Program-made: the position numbers and the translations under genes
In this document: piece by piece, positions 41,465-49,601 of the stretch
Numbering within the stretch: position 1 is the first letter of the stretch
Layout: every line of letters begins with the position of its first letter
The notes under the pieces: model-generated
What the model saw: the letters and a program-made list of their open reading frames with translations, nothing else
Told to the model about the DNA's origin: nothing
Database searches by the model: none
Assembly: GCF_001984155.1 (NCBI RefSeq)
Contig: NZ_MTQO01000046.1
Coordinates: 248,001-312,000 of the forward strand
Source: Actinosynnema sp. ALI-1.44
Lineage (GTDB): Bacteria; Actinomycetota; Actinomycetes; Mycobacteriales; Pseudonocardiaceae
DNA: 64,000 bases
Reading direction: 5' to 3'

Positions 41465-42403
41465 ATGCACGCAGTTGTTCTCCATTCGTTCGGCCCCGCC
41501 GAGAACCTGAAGTACGAGACCGTCCCCGACCCGGTGCCCGGTCCCGGTGAGGTCCGGATCGCGATCAAGGCCGCCGGTGTCCACTACATCGAGACGGTGA
41601 TGCGCCAGGGCAAGGTCAGCGGCATGTCGCCGCCGTTGCCCGAACTGCCGTCGATCTTCGGTGGTGAGGTGGCCGGGGTGGTGGACATGCTCGGCCCGGA
41701 GGTCGACACCGAGTGGCTCGGCCGGGAGGTCGTGGTCGCGCGCAGCTCGCCGGGCGGGTACGCGGAGTTCACGGTCGCGCCCGTGGCGAACGTGCACCGG
41801 ATCCCCGCCGGGCTCGGGTTCGAGGCCGCCGCCGCGATGATCATCACGGGCAACACCGCACTGGGGTTCCTGCACATCGCCCAGCCGACCGCGGGCGACA
41901 CCGTGTTGGTGACCTCGGCCGCCGGGGGGATTGGACGACTGGTGGTGCAGTACCTGCGGGATCTGGGCGCGAAGGTGATCGGGGCCGCGGGTGGTCCGGC
42001 GAAGGTCGCGGCGGTGCGGGAGTTGGGTGTCGACGCGGTGGACTACAACGAACCGGGCTGGGAGCAGGCCGTGCACGGCGTGACGCTGGTGCTCGACGGG
42101 GTGGGCGGCGAACTGGGCAAGCTGGCCTACGACCGGATCGTCGACGGTGGCCGGTTCGTGTCGATCGGCAACGCCGCGCAGCAGGAGTTCGCGCAGGACA
42201 ACCCGAACGTCACGGCGGTCGACGCGCTGGGGACGATGCTGCAGGCGCCCGGCAAGTACGACTTCGAGGCCGAGGCGCTCGCGGCAGCGGGCGAGGGCAA
42301 GCTCGTGCCCGCCGTGCAGAGCTTCCCGCTCGCCGAGGCCGCCGCGGCCCACGCGGCGCTGGAGACCAGGGCGACCACGGGCAAGGTCCTGCTAGTTCCG
42401 TGA
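41465..42403 (+). CDS. NADPH:quinone oxidoreductase-like MDR protein
   Basis: A 312-residue zinc-independent medium-chain dehydrogenase/reductase. It starts MHAVVLHSFGPAENLKYETVPDP, then VRIAIKAAGVHYIETVMRQG, and carries the Rossmann motif VTSAAGGIGRLVVQYLRDLGAKVIG. No structural zinc cysteines are present, as in quinone oxidoreductases. The end TTGKVLLVP is typical. It is activated, by inference, from a MerR-type promoter by the divergent BmrR-like regulator. It probably reduces quinones or enones as a detoxification step. It overlaps the convergent CBM48 gene by 12 bp. Confidence 0.92.
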   Translation: MHAVVLHSFGPAENLKYETVPDPVPGPGEVRIAIKAAGVHYIETVMRQGKVSGMSPPLPELPSIFGGEVAGVVDMLGPEVDTEWLGREVVVARSSPGGYAEFTVAPVANVHRIPAGLGFEAAAAMIITGNTALGFLHIAQPTAGDTVLVTSAAGGIGRLVVQYLRDLGAKVIGAAGGPAKVAAVRELGVDAVDYNEPGWEQAVHGVTLVLDGVGGELGKLAYDRIVDGGRFVSIGNAAQQEFAQDNPNVTAVDALGTMLQAPGKYDFEAEALAAAGEGKLVPAVQSFPLAEAAAAHAALETRATTGKVLLVP

Positions 42404-42682
42404 GGCCTCGGCGACGACGACGCTGTCCACGCCGTGGCTGGTGCTGTCGGGATCGCTGAACCAGCGGCCGCCGTGGCCGAGATACCGGAACCGGGTCTCG
42501 GTCCCGGCGGGCGCGGTCCAGGACACCGACCGGGTTCCGTTGGACCGCTTGCCGAGGACGTGCAGGCCGGGTGTCCAGTCGTTGAAGCAGCCAACGACGC
42601 TGACCGGCCCGTCGTGCACGTCCGCGGGCAGCACCCAGGTCACGGTCACCATGCCGTTCTTCTGCCGACGCGTTCTGATCAC
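42392..42682 (-). CDS. Stand-alone CBM48/isoamylase-N-like domain protein
   Basis: A 96-residue protein that is essentially a single glycogen-recognition/early-set domain. It contains ATWVLPADVHDGPVSVVGCFNDWTPGLHVL-type order and RSNGTRSVSWTAPAGTETRFRYLGHGGRWFSDPDS. There is no catalytic domain. Such single-domain proteins occur widely in actinomycetes and may bind starch or glycogen. It converges on and overlaps the quinone oxidoreductase gene. No obvious ribosome site was verified. Confidence 0.85.
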   Translation of the reverse strand: MIRTRRQKNGMVTVTWVLPADVHDGPVSVVGCFNDWTPGLHVLGKRSNGTRSVSWTAPAGTETRFRYLGHGGRWFSDPDSTSHGVDSVVVAEASRN

Positions 42683-42806
42683 GGCCTCCAGCGAAGCACA
42701 CGCCCCTGATGCCCGATCGGGTTACCTGCGTGCTCACGCTGGGTTGACCGACTTACCTTCGAGTGCGTACTCCCCCGTCCGCCCGGAACTTCGTAAACTG
42801 ACGAAC

Positions 42807-43427
42807 GTGCGTGTGGAGATCTGGAGCGACGTCGTCTGCCCGTGGTGCTACATCGGCAAGGCCCGGTTCGAGGCGGCGCTGGCCGGTTTCGAGCACCGGG
42901 ACGAGGTCGAGGTGGTCTACCGGTCGTTCGAACTGGACCCCGGCCGGGAGGGCGTCGAGCCGATCGAGCAGATGCTGACCGCACGCTACGGCCCGCAGGC
43001 CGCGGAGATGGAGCAGCGGGTCGCCGCGCTGGCCGAGGCCGAGGGGCTCGGCTATCGCACCGACCGCGAGGTGGGAAACACGTTCGACCTGCATCGCGTG
43101 CTGCACCTGGCCAGGGCCAAGGGCGTGGAGAACGAGGTGCTCAACGCGGTGTTCGACGCGAACTTCGCCCAGGCGCGGCCGATCTTCACCGCCGCCGACA
43201 CCGTGGTCGACGTCGCGGTGGCGGCGGGGTTGGACAAGGCGGACGTTCAGCGGGTGCTCGACGACCCGACGCTGTACGCCGAGGAGGTCCGAGCCGAGCA
43301 GCGGGAAGCGGCGCAGTTGGGCGCGCGGGCCGTGCCGTTCTTCGTGCTGGACCGCAAGGTCGGTGTCTCGGGCGGCCAGTCGGTGGACGTGTTCGCTCAG
43401 GCGCTGCGCCAAGCGTGGGATGCCTAG
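42807..43427 (+). CDS. FrnE-like DsbA-family dithiol oxidoreductase
   Basis: A 206-residue thioredoxin-fold protein. The active-site CPWC occurs in VCPWCYIGKARF near residue 12; a helical insertion and the cis-Pro loop (ARAVPFFVLDRKVGVSGGQS) complete the DsbA/FrnE pattern. There is no signal peptide, so it is cytoplasmic like FrnE, a redox or polyketide-associated protein of streptomycetes and stress protein of Deinococcus. GTG 42807 precedes a second in-frame GTG two codons later. The stop overlaps the MFS stop by 4 bases (convergent). Confidence 0.92.
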   Translation: MRVEIWSDVVCPWCYIGKARFEAALAGFEHRDEVEVVYRSFELDPGREGVEPIEQMLTARYGPQAAEMEQRVAALAEAEGLGYRTDREVGNTFDLHRVLHLARAKGVENEVLNAVFDANFAQARPIFTAADTVVDVAVAAGLDKADVQRVLDDPTLYAEEVRAEQREAAQLGARAVPFFVLDRKVGVSGGQSVDVFAQALRQAWDA

Positions 43428-44611
43428 TCGCGGAACGTCACCACGCTGACAACGGCGGCGGCCAGCAGCATCGGCACACCGAGCAACATCACCGCGTGCA
43501 GGCCGAGGGTGCTGGCCACGACGCCGCCGGCGAGCGCGCCCAGCATCGACGAGACCATGGTCATCGTGCGGGCGGTGCTGGTGACGCGGCCGAGCATGTC
43601 CTCGGGTGTGTTCTTCTGACGCTGCGTCAGGCTGATCACGTTCCAGACGCCGAACGCGAAGCTGCCCAGCGCCAGACCGGCCACCGTGGCCGCGGTGGAA
43701 CTGGTCAGCCCGAGCAGCACCTGGCCGACCGCGGCCACCAGCAGCGAAGCGGCGAGGGTTCTCCCAGGTCCCAGCAGGCGGCCGAGGCGTGCGGCTGAGG
43801 CGCCACCGGCGAGTCCGCCGCACGCGCCGACAGCGAGCATGAGGCCGTAGCCCGCAGCGGGCAGCGCCAGGACCTGGGTCACGTACAGCACGAGGACGGC
43901 GAACCATGCGCTGTCCACGAACGAGAACACGCTGGCGAGCGCGACGAGGGTACGCAACCGGCGGTGCCCGGCCAGCCAGCGCAGTCCGGCGCCGGTATCG
44001 GCGAGGATCCTGGTCCGGCCGGGTGCGGAGCGGGGCGCGAAGATGGCCGGCAGGGCGAGGATCAGCACGACCGCGACGGCGAGGGTGCCACCGTTCACCG
44101 CGAACGGCACGACCAGTGCGATCCCGACGAGGTAGCTCCCCAGCGGCGGGCCGATCAGCTCGTTGCCCGCGATCTCGGCGTTGATCAGTTTGCCGTTCGC
44201 GCGGTCGAGGTCGTCGCGGTTCACCAGCGGCGGCAGCAAGGTGGACGCGGCCGTGTCGCGGAGTGTCTCGCCGATCCCGCACCCGAACGCGACCAGGTAG
44301 ATCAGCGGGAGCCCGACCACGTTCGCGGCCACCGCGGCGACGAGAACCGCCAGCAACACGACACGGGCGACGTCGACCACGGCCACCAGGCGCCGCCGGT
44401 CGACCCGGTCCACGACCGCGCCGGCCGTCAGCCCGAACAGCAGCCATGGCAGTTGCCCGGCGACGGCGACGCCCGCGATGAGCGTGGGGTTGGTCGTGAT
44501 GGTGATGGCCAGCAACGGCAACGCGGCCTGCCGGATGCCGTCGCCCAGATTGGCCAGTGCGGTCGCCGACCACAACCGTCGATAAGCCGGCCCCAATGAC
44601 GCGGTTGCCAT
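43424..44611 (-). CDS. MFS transporter (DHA1-like)
   Basis: A 395-residue permease with about 12 hydrophobic segments. It shows AYRRLWSATALANLGDGIRQAALPL at the N-terminus and GLTAGAVVDRVDRRRL, the MFS loop 2-3 signature. The second half has GACGGLAGGASAARLGRLLGPGR. ATG 44611 has an AGGGGG site; the longer frame has no support. This group contains macrolide or drug exporters and also uncharacterised permeases. It is divergent from an alpha/beta hydrolase over about 100 bp. Confidence 0.9.
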   Translation of the reverse strand: MATASLGPAYRRLWSATALANLGDGIRQAALPLLAITITTNPTLIAGVAVAGQLPWLLFGLTAGAVVDRVDRRRLVAVVDVARVVLLAVLVAAVAANVVGLPLIYLVAFGCGIGETLRDTAASTLLPPLVNRDDLDRANGKLINAEIAGNELIGPPLGSYLVGIALVVPFAVNGGTLAVAVVLILALPAIFAPRSAPGRTRILADTGAGLRWLAGHRRLRTLVALASVFSFVDSAWFAVLVLYVTQVLALPAAGYGLMLAVGACGGLAGGASAARLGRLLGPGRTLAASLLVAAVGQVLLGLTSSTAATVAGLALGSFAFGVWNVISLTQRQKNTPEDMLGRVTSTARTMTMVSSMLGALAGGVVASTLGLHAVMLLGVPMLLAAAVVSVVTFRD

Positions 44612-44708
44612 GAAAACCCCCTGTGCGACCACCTTAACGCGCGTAGTCACTTTCCCGGACGGGCAAACATCGCGTTCCCGGCCGTGGAGCGCTCGCACAC
44701 TGGAGTGC

Positions 44709-45485
44709 ATGCCTGACTTGCGCTACGACTCGGCCGCCCCGCTCAACGACACCACTGAACGGCTGGCCGTCCGTCCCGGTGCGACGATCTCCCGCTGCTC
44801 GTTCGACAACGCCGAAGGCGCGCGGGTGACCGGCTACCTGGTCGAGCCGGACGGTCCGCCTGCCGCGGGCGTGGTCTACATGCACACCACCAGCGGCGCG
44901 GAGGGGTTCCTGCCGGAGGCGGTCGCCCTGGCCAGGTCGGGCGGGATCGGGTTGTGCCTGCGGTTCCAGTACGTCGACGACCAGGTCGCGGCGATCCGCC
45001 GGTCGGTGTTCGCGCTGCGCCGGGGCGCGGATCTGCTGCTGGGCCGCACGGACCGGATCGCGGGTGTCGGGCACAGCGGCGGGGCGATGATGATGGCGGT
45101 GGTGGCGGGGATCGACCGGCGGTTCGAGTGTTTCGTGCTCGAAGTGCCGATGGCGGGCCTGACACACCACTGGCGCCACAGCGGCCATCCGCAGATCACC
45201 AGGATGCGGGCGTCGATTCCGCCGGAGTTGTTCGAGCAGACGCTGACCGCGATGGCGCCGTACGACGCCGAGCATTTCATCGGGCGTGTGCGGGTTCCGG
45301 TGTTGTACCAGTTCGCGCGGTTCGACATCGGTGTGACAGCGGCGGAGTCCGAGGAGTTCTACGCGATGGCGCCACAACCCAAACAGCAGCGGTGGTACGA
45401 CTCGGGGCACGTGATCAACGACGTGGCCGCGTATGCCGACCGGGCGGCGTTCTTGGCCGCGCACCTGCCGATCACGGTGGGTTGA
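44709..45485 (+). CDS. Alpha/beta hydrolase
   Basis: A 258-residue hydrolase. The nucleophile elbow GVGHSGGAMM (GxSxG) is near residue 118, the catalytic Asp is likely in RFDIGVTAAESEEF and the His in DSGHVIND. The N-terminal SRCSFDNAEGARVTGYLVEPDGPPAAGVVYMHTTSGAEG is typical of the DLH/BAAT-like group acting on esters of modified molecules. ATG 44709 has a GGAG site only 4-5 bases upstream. The substrate is unknown; it may cooperate with the divergent exporter. Confidence 0.88.
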   Translation: MPDLRYDSAAPLNDTTERLAVRPGATISRCSFDNAEGARVTGYLVEPDGPPAAGVVYMHTTSGAEGFLPEAVALARSGGIGLCLRFQYVDDQVAAIRRSVFALRRGADLLLGRTDRIAGVGHSGGAMMMAVVAGIDRRFECFVLEVPMAGLTHHWRHSGHPQITRMRASIPPELFEQTLTAMAPYDAEHFIGRVRVPVLYQFARFDIGVTAAESEEFYAMAPQPKQQRWYDSGHVINDVAAYADRAAFLAAHLPITVG

Positions 45486-45522
45486 GTTCGGCCAGTGCCG
45501 TGCTGACCCACGCCGCCGCAGG

Positions 45523-46542
45523 TCACCGGCGTCCGGTCCTCGATCTCACTGTGCGCACGGTGGCGGCCGCGTGGCAGGCGCCGAAGCCGTCGGCGCGCAG
45601 CACGACCTGGCCGGACTCGACGCGCAACGCGGTCTCGGTCATGTCGGTGACGGTGTCGATGCCAGCGGCGGCGGTGTACGTGCTGGTGTCGTCGAGCACG
45701 ATCCGCAGCCGTGGTCGTGCCGAGGCCGGGGCGGCGTTGCGCAGCAGCCCGGCGAAGTCGGTGATCACCAGTCGTGCCAACGGGATCAGCTCAACCGGGT
45801 CGGCCGTGACGAGCACGAGCGTGACCTCGGTCCCGGCGCGTAGCGCCTCCTCCACGGCTGACAGCCGGTGCAGCCCGAGGATGGCCACGATCCCGTCCTC
45901 GCCGAGGGGCCAGGGAGAGGACGCGGTTCGCACGTCGGGGTTCGTGTGGGGCGTGAGCCAGGTGTCGTCGAAGTCAGCGTCCGCGAGCTGTTCGCAGGCG
46001 GTGACCACGGTGAACGGCTCGCCGAACCCGGGCGCGGCGGCGGCGAGCTGGCCTGCGCCGTGCAGGGTGGTGAGGACGGTCTGCGCGCGCCGGACCTCAC
46101 GGGTGCCGGGGCGCAGGTTCTCCAGGGTCAGGCCGAGTTGGATGGCGCAGAGCCACATCAGTTGGGCGAAGGGTTTCTGGACGCGGTCGTCGGCGACGAT
46201 CTCGGGCATCAGGTGCACGCCGAGCCGGGCCTGGGGGTCGGTGGCCATCGGCAACCGGGTGACCCAGGCACGAGCCAGCGTGCCGAGAACGTCGCGTGGC
46301 GTCGTGGGGGTGCCGGGGTGTTCGGGACCGTGCTGGGCCGCGGTGGTCTCGGCGAGGACGGCGAAGTAGAGCGCGCGTTTGCCGGGGAAGTTGGAGTACA
46401 CCGCGCCGCGGGTCAGCTCGGCGCGGGCGGCGATCTCGTCGATCTTGGCGTCCCGGAACCCGCGCTCGGCGAATTCGTCACGCGCGGCGGCGAGTACTTT
46501 GGCGCGGGTTCGTTCTTGCGCCTCCGCACGCGTCAGTCTCAT
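45523..46542 (-). CDS. TetR regulator with a large additional C-terminal region
   Basis: A 339-residue protein. Residues 1-70 are a complete TetR HTH (AKVLAAARDEFAERGFRDAKIDEIAARAELTRGAVYSNFPGKRALYF in order). The remaining 270 residues are longer than usual and include a ligand domain (VHLMPEIVADDRVQKPFAQLMWLCA) followed by an alpha/beta part (GIVAILGLHRLSAVEEALRAGTEVTLVLVTADP) not seen in ordinary TetR proteins. Its ATG overlaps the acetyltransferase stop by ATGA, so the two are cotranscribed. This is possibly a TetR fused to a small Rossmann-like domain. Confidence 0.82.
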   Translation of the reverse strand: MRLTRAEAQERTRAKVLAAARDEFAERGFRDAKIDEIAARAELTRGAVYSNFPGKRALYFAVLAETTAAQHGPEHPGTPTTPRDVLGTLARAWVTRLPMATDPQARLGVHLMPEIVADDRVQKPFAQLMWLCAIQLGLTLENLRPGTREVRRAQTVLTTLHGAGQLAAAAPGFGEPFTVVTACEQLADADFDDTWLTPHTNPDVRTASSPWPLGEDGIVAILGLHRLSAVEEALRAGTEVTLVLVTADPVELIPLARLVITDFAGLLRNAAPASARPRLRIVLDDTSTYTAAAGIDTVTDMTETALRVESGQVVLRADGFGACHAAATVRTVRSRTGRR

Positions 46543-47066
46543 GCGAGCACGATATCGCCGGGCGGGTCGTCGGTACTTCCGATGGCGCGTTGGGCCCATG
46601 CGACGTCGCGCCAGGCGCCGTGCTTCCACCCGATGCGCTCGTATGTGCCGACGGTGGTGAACCCCATCGCTCGGTGCAGGCCGACGCTGGCGTCGTTGGG
46701 CAGCGTCATGCCCGCGGCCACGGTCCGGTAGCCGCGCTGCGCGAGTCGCTCCAGCAACGCGGTGTACAGCGTGCGGCCGCCGCCGGTACGTCGTCGGCCG
46801 CGTTCCAGATACACGCTGACCTCACATGACCACCGATACGCCTCGCGGGCTTTGAACGGTCCGCCATAGGCGTAGCCGATCACTGTGCCGTCGTCGTCTT
46901 CCAGGATCAACCACGCGTGGGTACTGGTCGCGGCCGTGATCCGGACGGCCATCTCCTCGGCTGCCGGGGGTTCGGTTTCGAATGTGATCGCTGTGTCGGT
47001 GACGTACGGGGCGTAGATCGCCGCGCACGCCACCGCGTCGAGTTCGGTCGCGTCGCGCACCTTCAT
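46539..47066 (-). CDS. GNAT acetyltransferase, phosphinothricin-acetyltransferase-like
   Basis: A 175-residue GNAT. It begins VRDATELDAVACAAIYAPYV, has the acetyl-CoA loop (RGRRRTGGGRTLYTALLERL) and the Pat/Bar-like C-terminal motif NDASVGLHRAMGFTTVGTYERIGWKHGAWRDVAW in family order. Members N-acetylate phosphinothricin or methionine sulfoximine-like analogues and some have no antibiotic role. It starts at ATG 47066, 7 bases downstream of TACTAT, so translation is probably leaderless. It is divergent from an XRE-cupin regulator and cotranscribed with the long TetR. Confidence 0.9.
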   Translation of the reverse strand: MKVRDATELDAVACAAIYAPYVTDTAITFETEPPAAEEMAVRITAATSTHAWLILEDDDGTVIGYAYGGPFKAREAYRWSCEVSVYLERGRRRTGGGRTLYTALLERLAQRGYRTVAAGMTLPNDASVGLHRAMGFTTVGTYERIGWKHGAWRDVAWAQRAIGSTDDPPGDIVLA

Positions 47067-47073
47067 GGCTCTT

Positions 47074-47099
47074 ATAGTAGCTGTTTCTGACGCTATAGT
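47074..47099. promoter_or_regulatory. Back-to-back leaderless promoters, GNAT and XRE-cupin
   Basis: TATAGT (47094-47099) lies 7 bases before the plus-strand ATG 47107, and TACTAT (read on the minus strand, 47079-47074) lies 7 bases before the minus-strand ATG 47066. CTATAG-type symmetry and GCTGT/ACAGC half-sites occupy the 40 bp between the genes. A single regulator molecule here could switch both. Confidence 0.55.
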
Positions 47100-47106
47100 G
47101 ACAGCC

Positions 47107-47667
47107 ATGGATGATCTCGCGGTGTCGCTGGCCGACACGCTGCGCGCCGCCCGCGAAGCCCGTGACCTGTCGGTGAACGCTCTGGCCGCCCGATCGAATG
47201 TGTCACGGGCGATGATCGCGAAGATCGAGCGGGGCGAGGCGCAGCCGACCGCTGTGCTGCTCGGCAGGCTGGCCGCGGCGCTGGGGATGACGTTGTCGTC
47301 GTTGATCGCCCGAGCCGAGGCCAACACGTCCCGGCTGCGCCGGGCCGCTGACCAGCCGGTGTGGACCGACCCGGAGACGGGGTACCGCCGCCGCGCGGTG
47401 TCCCCGGACGCGGGCGGCCCGCTGGAACTGGTGGAGGTCGAACTGCCCGCGGGGGCCGTGGTGTCGTACCCGGCGGAGTTGTACACCTACAAGCACCAGC
47501 AGATCTGGGTGTTGTCGGGGCGGTTGCGGTTACGGGAGGGCGATGTCGAGCACGACCTGGGGCCTGGTGACTGTCTGCAGATGGGGCCGCCGGAACCGAG
47601 TTCGTTCGTCAACCCCACCACCGAGAGCTGCCGCTACCTGGTGATCATCAGCAAACGCCCCGGTTAG
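47107..47667 (+). CDS. XRE-cupin transcriptional regulator
   Basis: A 186-residue protein. The HTH_3 domain is LADTLRAAREARDLSVNALAARSNVSRAMIAKIERGEAQPTAVLLGRLAAALGM in order, and a cupin barrel follows (ELPAGAVVSYPAELYTYKHQQIWVLSGRLRLREGD, LGPGDCLQMGPPEPSSF). Cupin regulators sense small polar molecules. It probably controls the divergent acetyltransferase operon and itself. The 5' end appears leaderless. It converges with the P-loop kinase gene 6 bp downstream. Confidence 0.93.
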   Translation: MDDLAVSLADTLRAAREARDLSVNALAARSNVSRAMIAKIERGEAQPTAVLLGRLAAALGMTLSSLIARAEANTSRLRRAADQPVWTDPETGYRRRAVSPDAGGPLELVEVELPAGAVVSYPAELYTYKHQQIWVLSGRLRLREGDVEHDLGPGDCLQMGPPEPSSFVNPTTESCRYLVIISKRPG

Positions 47668-47673
47668 TCCGGA

Positions 47674-48189
47674 TCACAGCCATGCCGCGCACACCTGCGT
47701 GGCGATGTCGGTGATGGTCCGCCCGTCGGTGTCGATCCTGATGGTGCCGTGCGGGGCGTTCTCGTCGAGGTGGCGGGCCATGAACGCGCTGCGTTCGATG
47801 TGGCGTTCGAGCTGGGAGCCGATCTCGCGTCGGGCGAGGCGTTCACGCACGGTGTCGTGGCCGGCGGTGAGCAGGACGCGGGTGACGACGGTGGCCGGGT
47901 CGCCCATCGCGCGGATGACCAGCGGGGCGTCCAGGATGCTGACGGTGTTGGTGTAGATCAGCCGCCGCTGGCCCAGTTCGGCGTAGTTGGCCCAGATCGC
48001 CGCGAGGTTGCGTTCGGTGATCGCGGCGCGGTGCGGGTCGCCGGGCGGGGCCGGGTGGATCTGGTCCATGATGTCACCTTCGACCAGACAGTGCGGCACG
48101 TCGCGTGCTTGCAGCTGCGCGGAGACCTCCCAGCCGACCGTCGATTTGCCGACGCCCGCGGGACCGCCGATGAGCAGTACCTGGTACAC
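47674..48189 (-). CDS. P-loop AAA/kinase-like protein
   Basis: A 171-residue small P-loop protein with Walker A GGPAGVGKST (residues 8-17) and a lid-like RERLARREIGSQLERHIERS region. It resembles adenylylsulfate-kinase/shikimate-kinase-type small-molecule kinases. GTG 48189 is the start. There is no N-terminal signal. The phosphate acceptor is unknown. It is divergent from a VOC protein over about 90 bp, and convergent with the XRE-cupin gene. Confidence 0.88.
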   Translation of the reverse strand: MYQVLLIGGPAGVGKSTVGWEVSAQLQARDVPHCLVEGDIMDQIHPAPPGDPHRAAITERNLAAIWANYAELGQRRLIYTNTVSILDAPLVIRAMGDPATVVTRVLLTAGHDTVRERLARREIGSQLERHIERSAFMARHLDENAPHGTIRIDTDGRTITDIATQVCAAWL

Positions 48190-48278
48190 CGGCCGAACTG
48201 TCCCAGCTCCCGCTCCCCTTCGGCATCCCGTTTTCGTTTAGGACGTGGTCTGGCCGTTATTGCCGAGAGGCTTCCGGC

Positions 48279-48698
48279 ATGACCACACAGACAGTGTTGA
48301 GCGCGTATTTCGGCTACCGCGATGCCGTGCAGGCCATCGACTGGCTGGGCAAGGCCCTCGGGTTCGAGCCGACCATGCAGTTCCCGGACGAGCATGGCGG
48401 GATCATGCACGCGGAACTGCGTCTCGGGGACGCGGCGATCGTGGTGTTCAGCGACCGCGACGGCTACGAGCGGGCGCCTCGCCGGGGCGACACCGCAGGA
48501 CACGGCCTGTACTTGTCGGTCGACAGCGAGGAGACAGTGGACCGGATCTACCAGCAGGCCGTCGCCGAAGGCGCGACGACGATCTGGGCGGCGGGGCGTT
48601 CGGAGTGGAACTACCGGTTCCGGGTGGCCGACCCGGAAGGCTTCGAATGGACCGTCGGTACCTACCGCTTCGGTGAGCCGCAGCCGGAGTGGAGCTAA
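48279..48698 (+). CDS. VOC family (glyoxalase/bleomycin resistance-like) protein
   Basis: A 139-residue single-domain VOC protein. It has SAYFGYRDAVQAIDWLGKALGFEPTMQFPDEHGGIMHAELRLGDAAIVVFSDRD and later WNYRFRVADPEGFEWTVGTYR, the usual pattern of PhnB/glyoxalase-like proteins. Each half of the domain supplies one possible metal site (His/Glu). It is followed 42 bp downstream by the pentapeptide-repeat gene on the same strand, which may be cotranscribed. The reaction is not predictable. Confidence 0.9.
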   Translation: MTTQTVLSAYFGYRDAVQAIDWLGKALGFEPTMQFPDEHGGIMHAELRLGDAAIVVFSDRDGYERAPRRGDTAGHGLYLSVDSEETVDRIYQQAVAEGATTIWAAGRSEWNYRFRVADPEGFEWTVGTYRFGEPQPEWS

Positions 48699-48740
48699 CC
48701 TTTCGCGATGTCAGCGCCACCAGCCAGTTGAGGGAGACCC

Positions 48741-49595
48741 GTGCCAGAGGAACTGCGAGCCGACTGTTCCCGGTGCTTCGGGTTGTGCTGTGTGGCGCTG
48801 CCGTTCGCGGCCTCGGCGGACTTCGCGGTCAGCAAGGACGCCGGGGAGCCGTGCCGCAACCTGTTGGTGGACTTCCGGTGCGGAATCCATGACTCGTTGC
48901 GGGACCGGGGCTTCCCGGGGTGCACGGTGTTCGACTGTTTCGGCGCGGGCCAGAAGGTCTCCCAGGTGACGTTCGCCGGGCGGGACTGGCGTGCCGAGCC
49001 GGGCAGCGCCGGGCGGATGTTCCGGGTGTTCCCGGCGATGCGGCAGCTGCACGAGTTGCTGTGGTACCTCACCGAGGCGTTGCGGCTGCCGCCCGCCCGC
49101 GAACTGCGCGACCAGCTCGCCGCGCTGCTGGAGGAGACCGAGAAGCTCACGCACGGCGGCGCGGAGTCGATCGTCGAGCTGGATCTGGCGGCCCACCGGG
49201 ACAAGGTCAACGCGCTGCTGCTGCGCACGAGTGAGCTGGTCCGCGCCGGGACCGGTGGACGGGACCGGCGTGGCGCGGATCTGATCGGCGGCAAGCTGCG
49301 GGGCGCCGACCTGCGCGGCGCGAGCCTGCGCGGGGCGTTGCTGATCGGTGCCGACCTGCGTGGCGCGGACCTGCGCCTGGCGGACCTGATCGGCGCCGAC
49401 CTGCGGGACGCGGACCTGTCGGGCGCGGATCTGACCGGGAGCATCTTCCTGACCCAGGCGCAGGTCAACGCCGCGCGCGGGGATTCGGCGACCCGGCTGC
49501 CGCCGTCGCTGACGCGCCCGGCGCACTGGAACCGCAAGCCCAGTGGGAAACGCGCGCCGACGGGGAAACGCGGCTCGGGCCGGAGACGGTCGTAG
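48741..49595 (+). CDS. Cysteine-motif plus pentapeptide-repeat protein
   Basis: A 284-residue protein. The N-terminal 75 residues contain CSRCFGLCC, PCRNLL, RCGIHD, PGCTVFDCFG, a cysteine-rich unit that could bind a metal or an Fe-S cluster. A helical linker follows. From about 178 to 235 there are pentapeptide repeats of the A(D/N)LxG type (GADLRGA, GADLRLA, DADLSGA), a right-handed quadrilateral helix that mimics DNA in gyrase-protecting proteins. The C-terminus is basic (KRAPTGKRGSGRRRS). GTG 48741 is the start. It is a recurrent actinomycete protein of unknown role. Confidence 0.88.
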   Translation: MPEELRADCSRCFGLCCVALPFAASADFAVSKDAGEPCRNLLVDFRCGIHDSLRDRGFPGCTVFDCFGAGQKVSQVTFAGRDWRAEPGSAGRMFRVFPAMRQLHELLWYLTEALRLPPARELRDQLAALLEETEKLTHGGAESIVELDLAAHRDKVNALLLRTSELVRAGTGGRDRRGADLIGGKLRGADLRGASLRGALLIGADLRGADLRLADLIGADLRDADLSGADLTGSIFLTQAQVNAARGDSATRLPPSLTRPAHWNRKPSGKRAPTGKRGSGRRRS

Positions 49596-49601
49596 GTCGT
49601 G

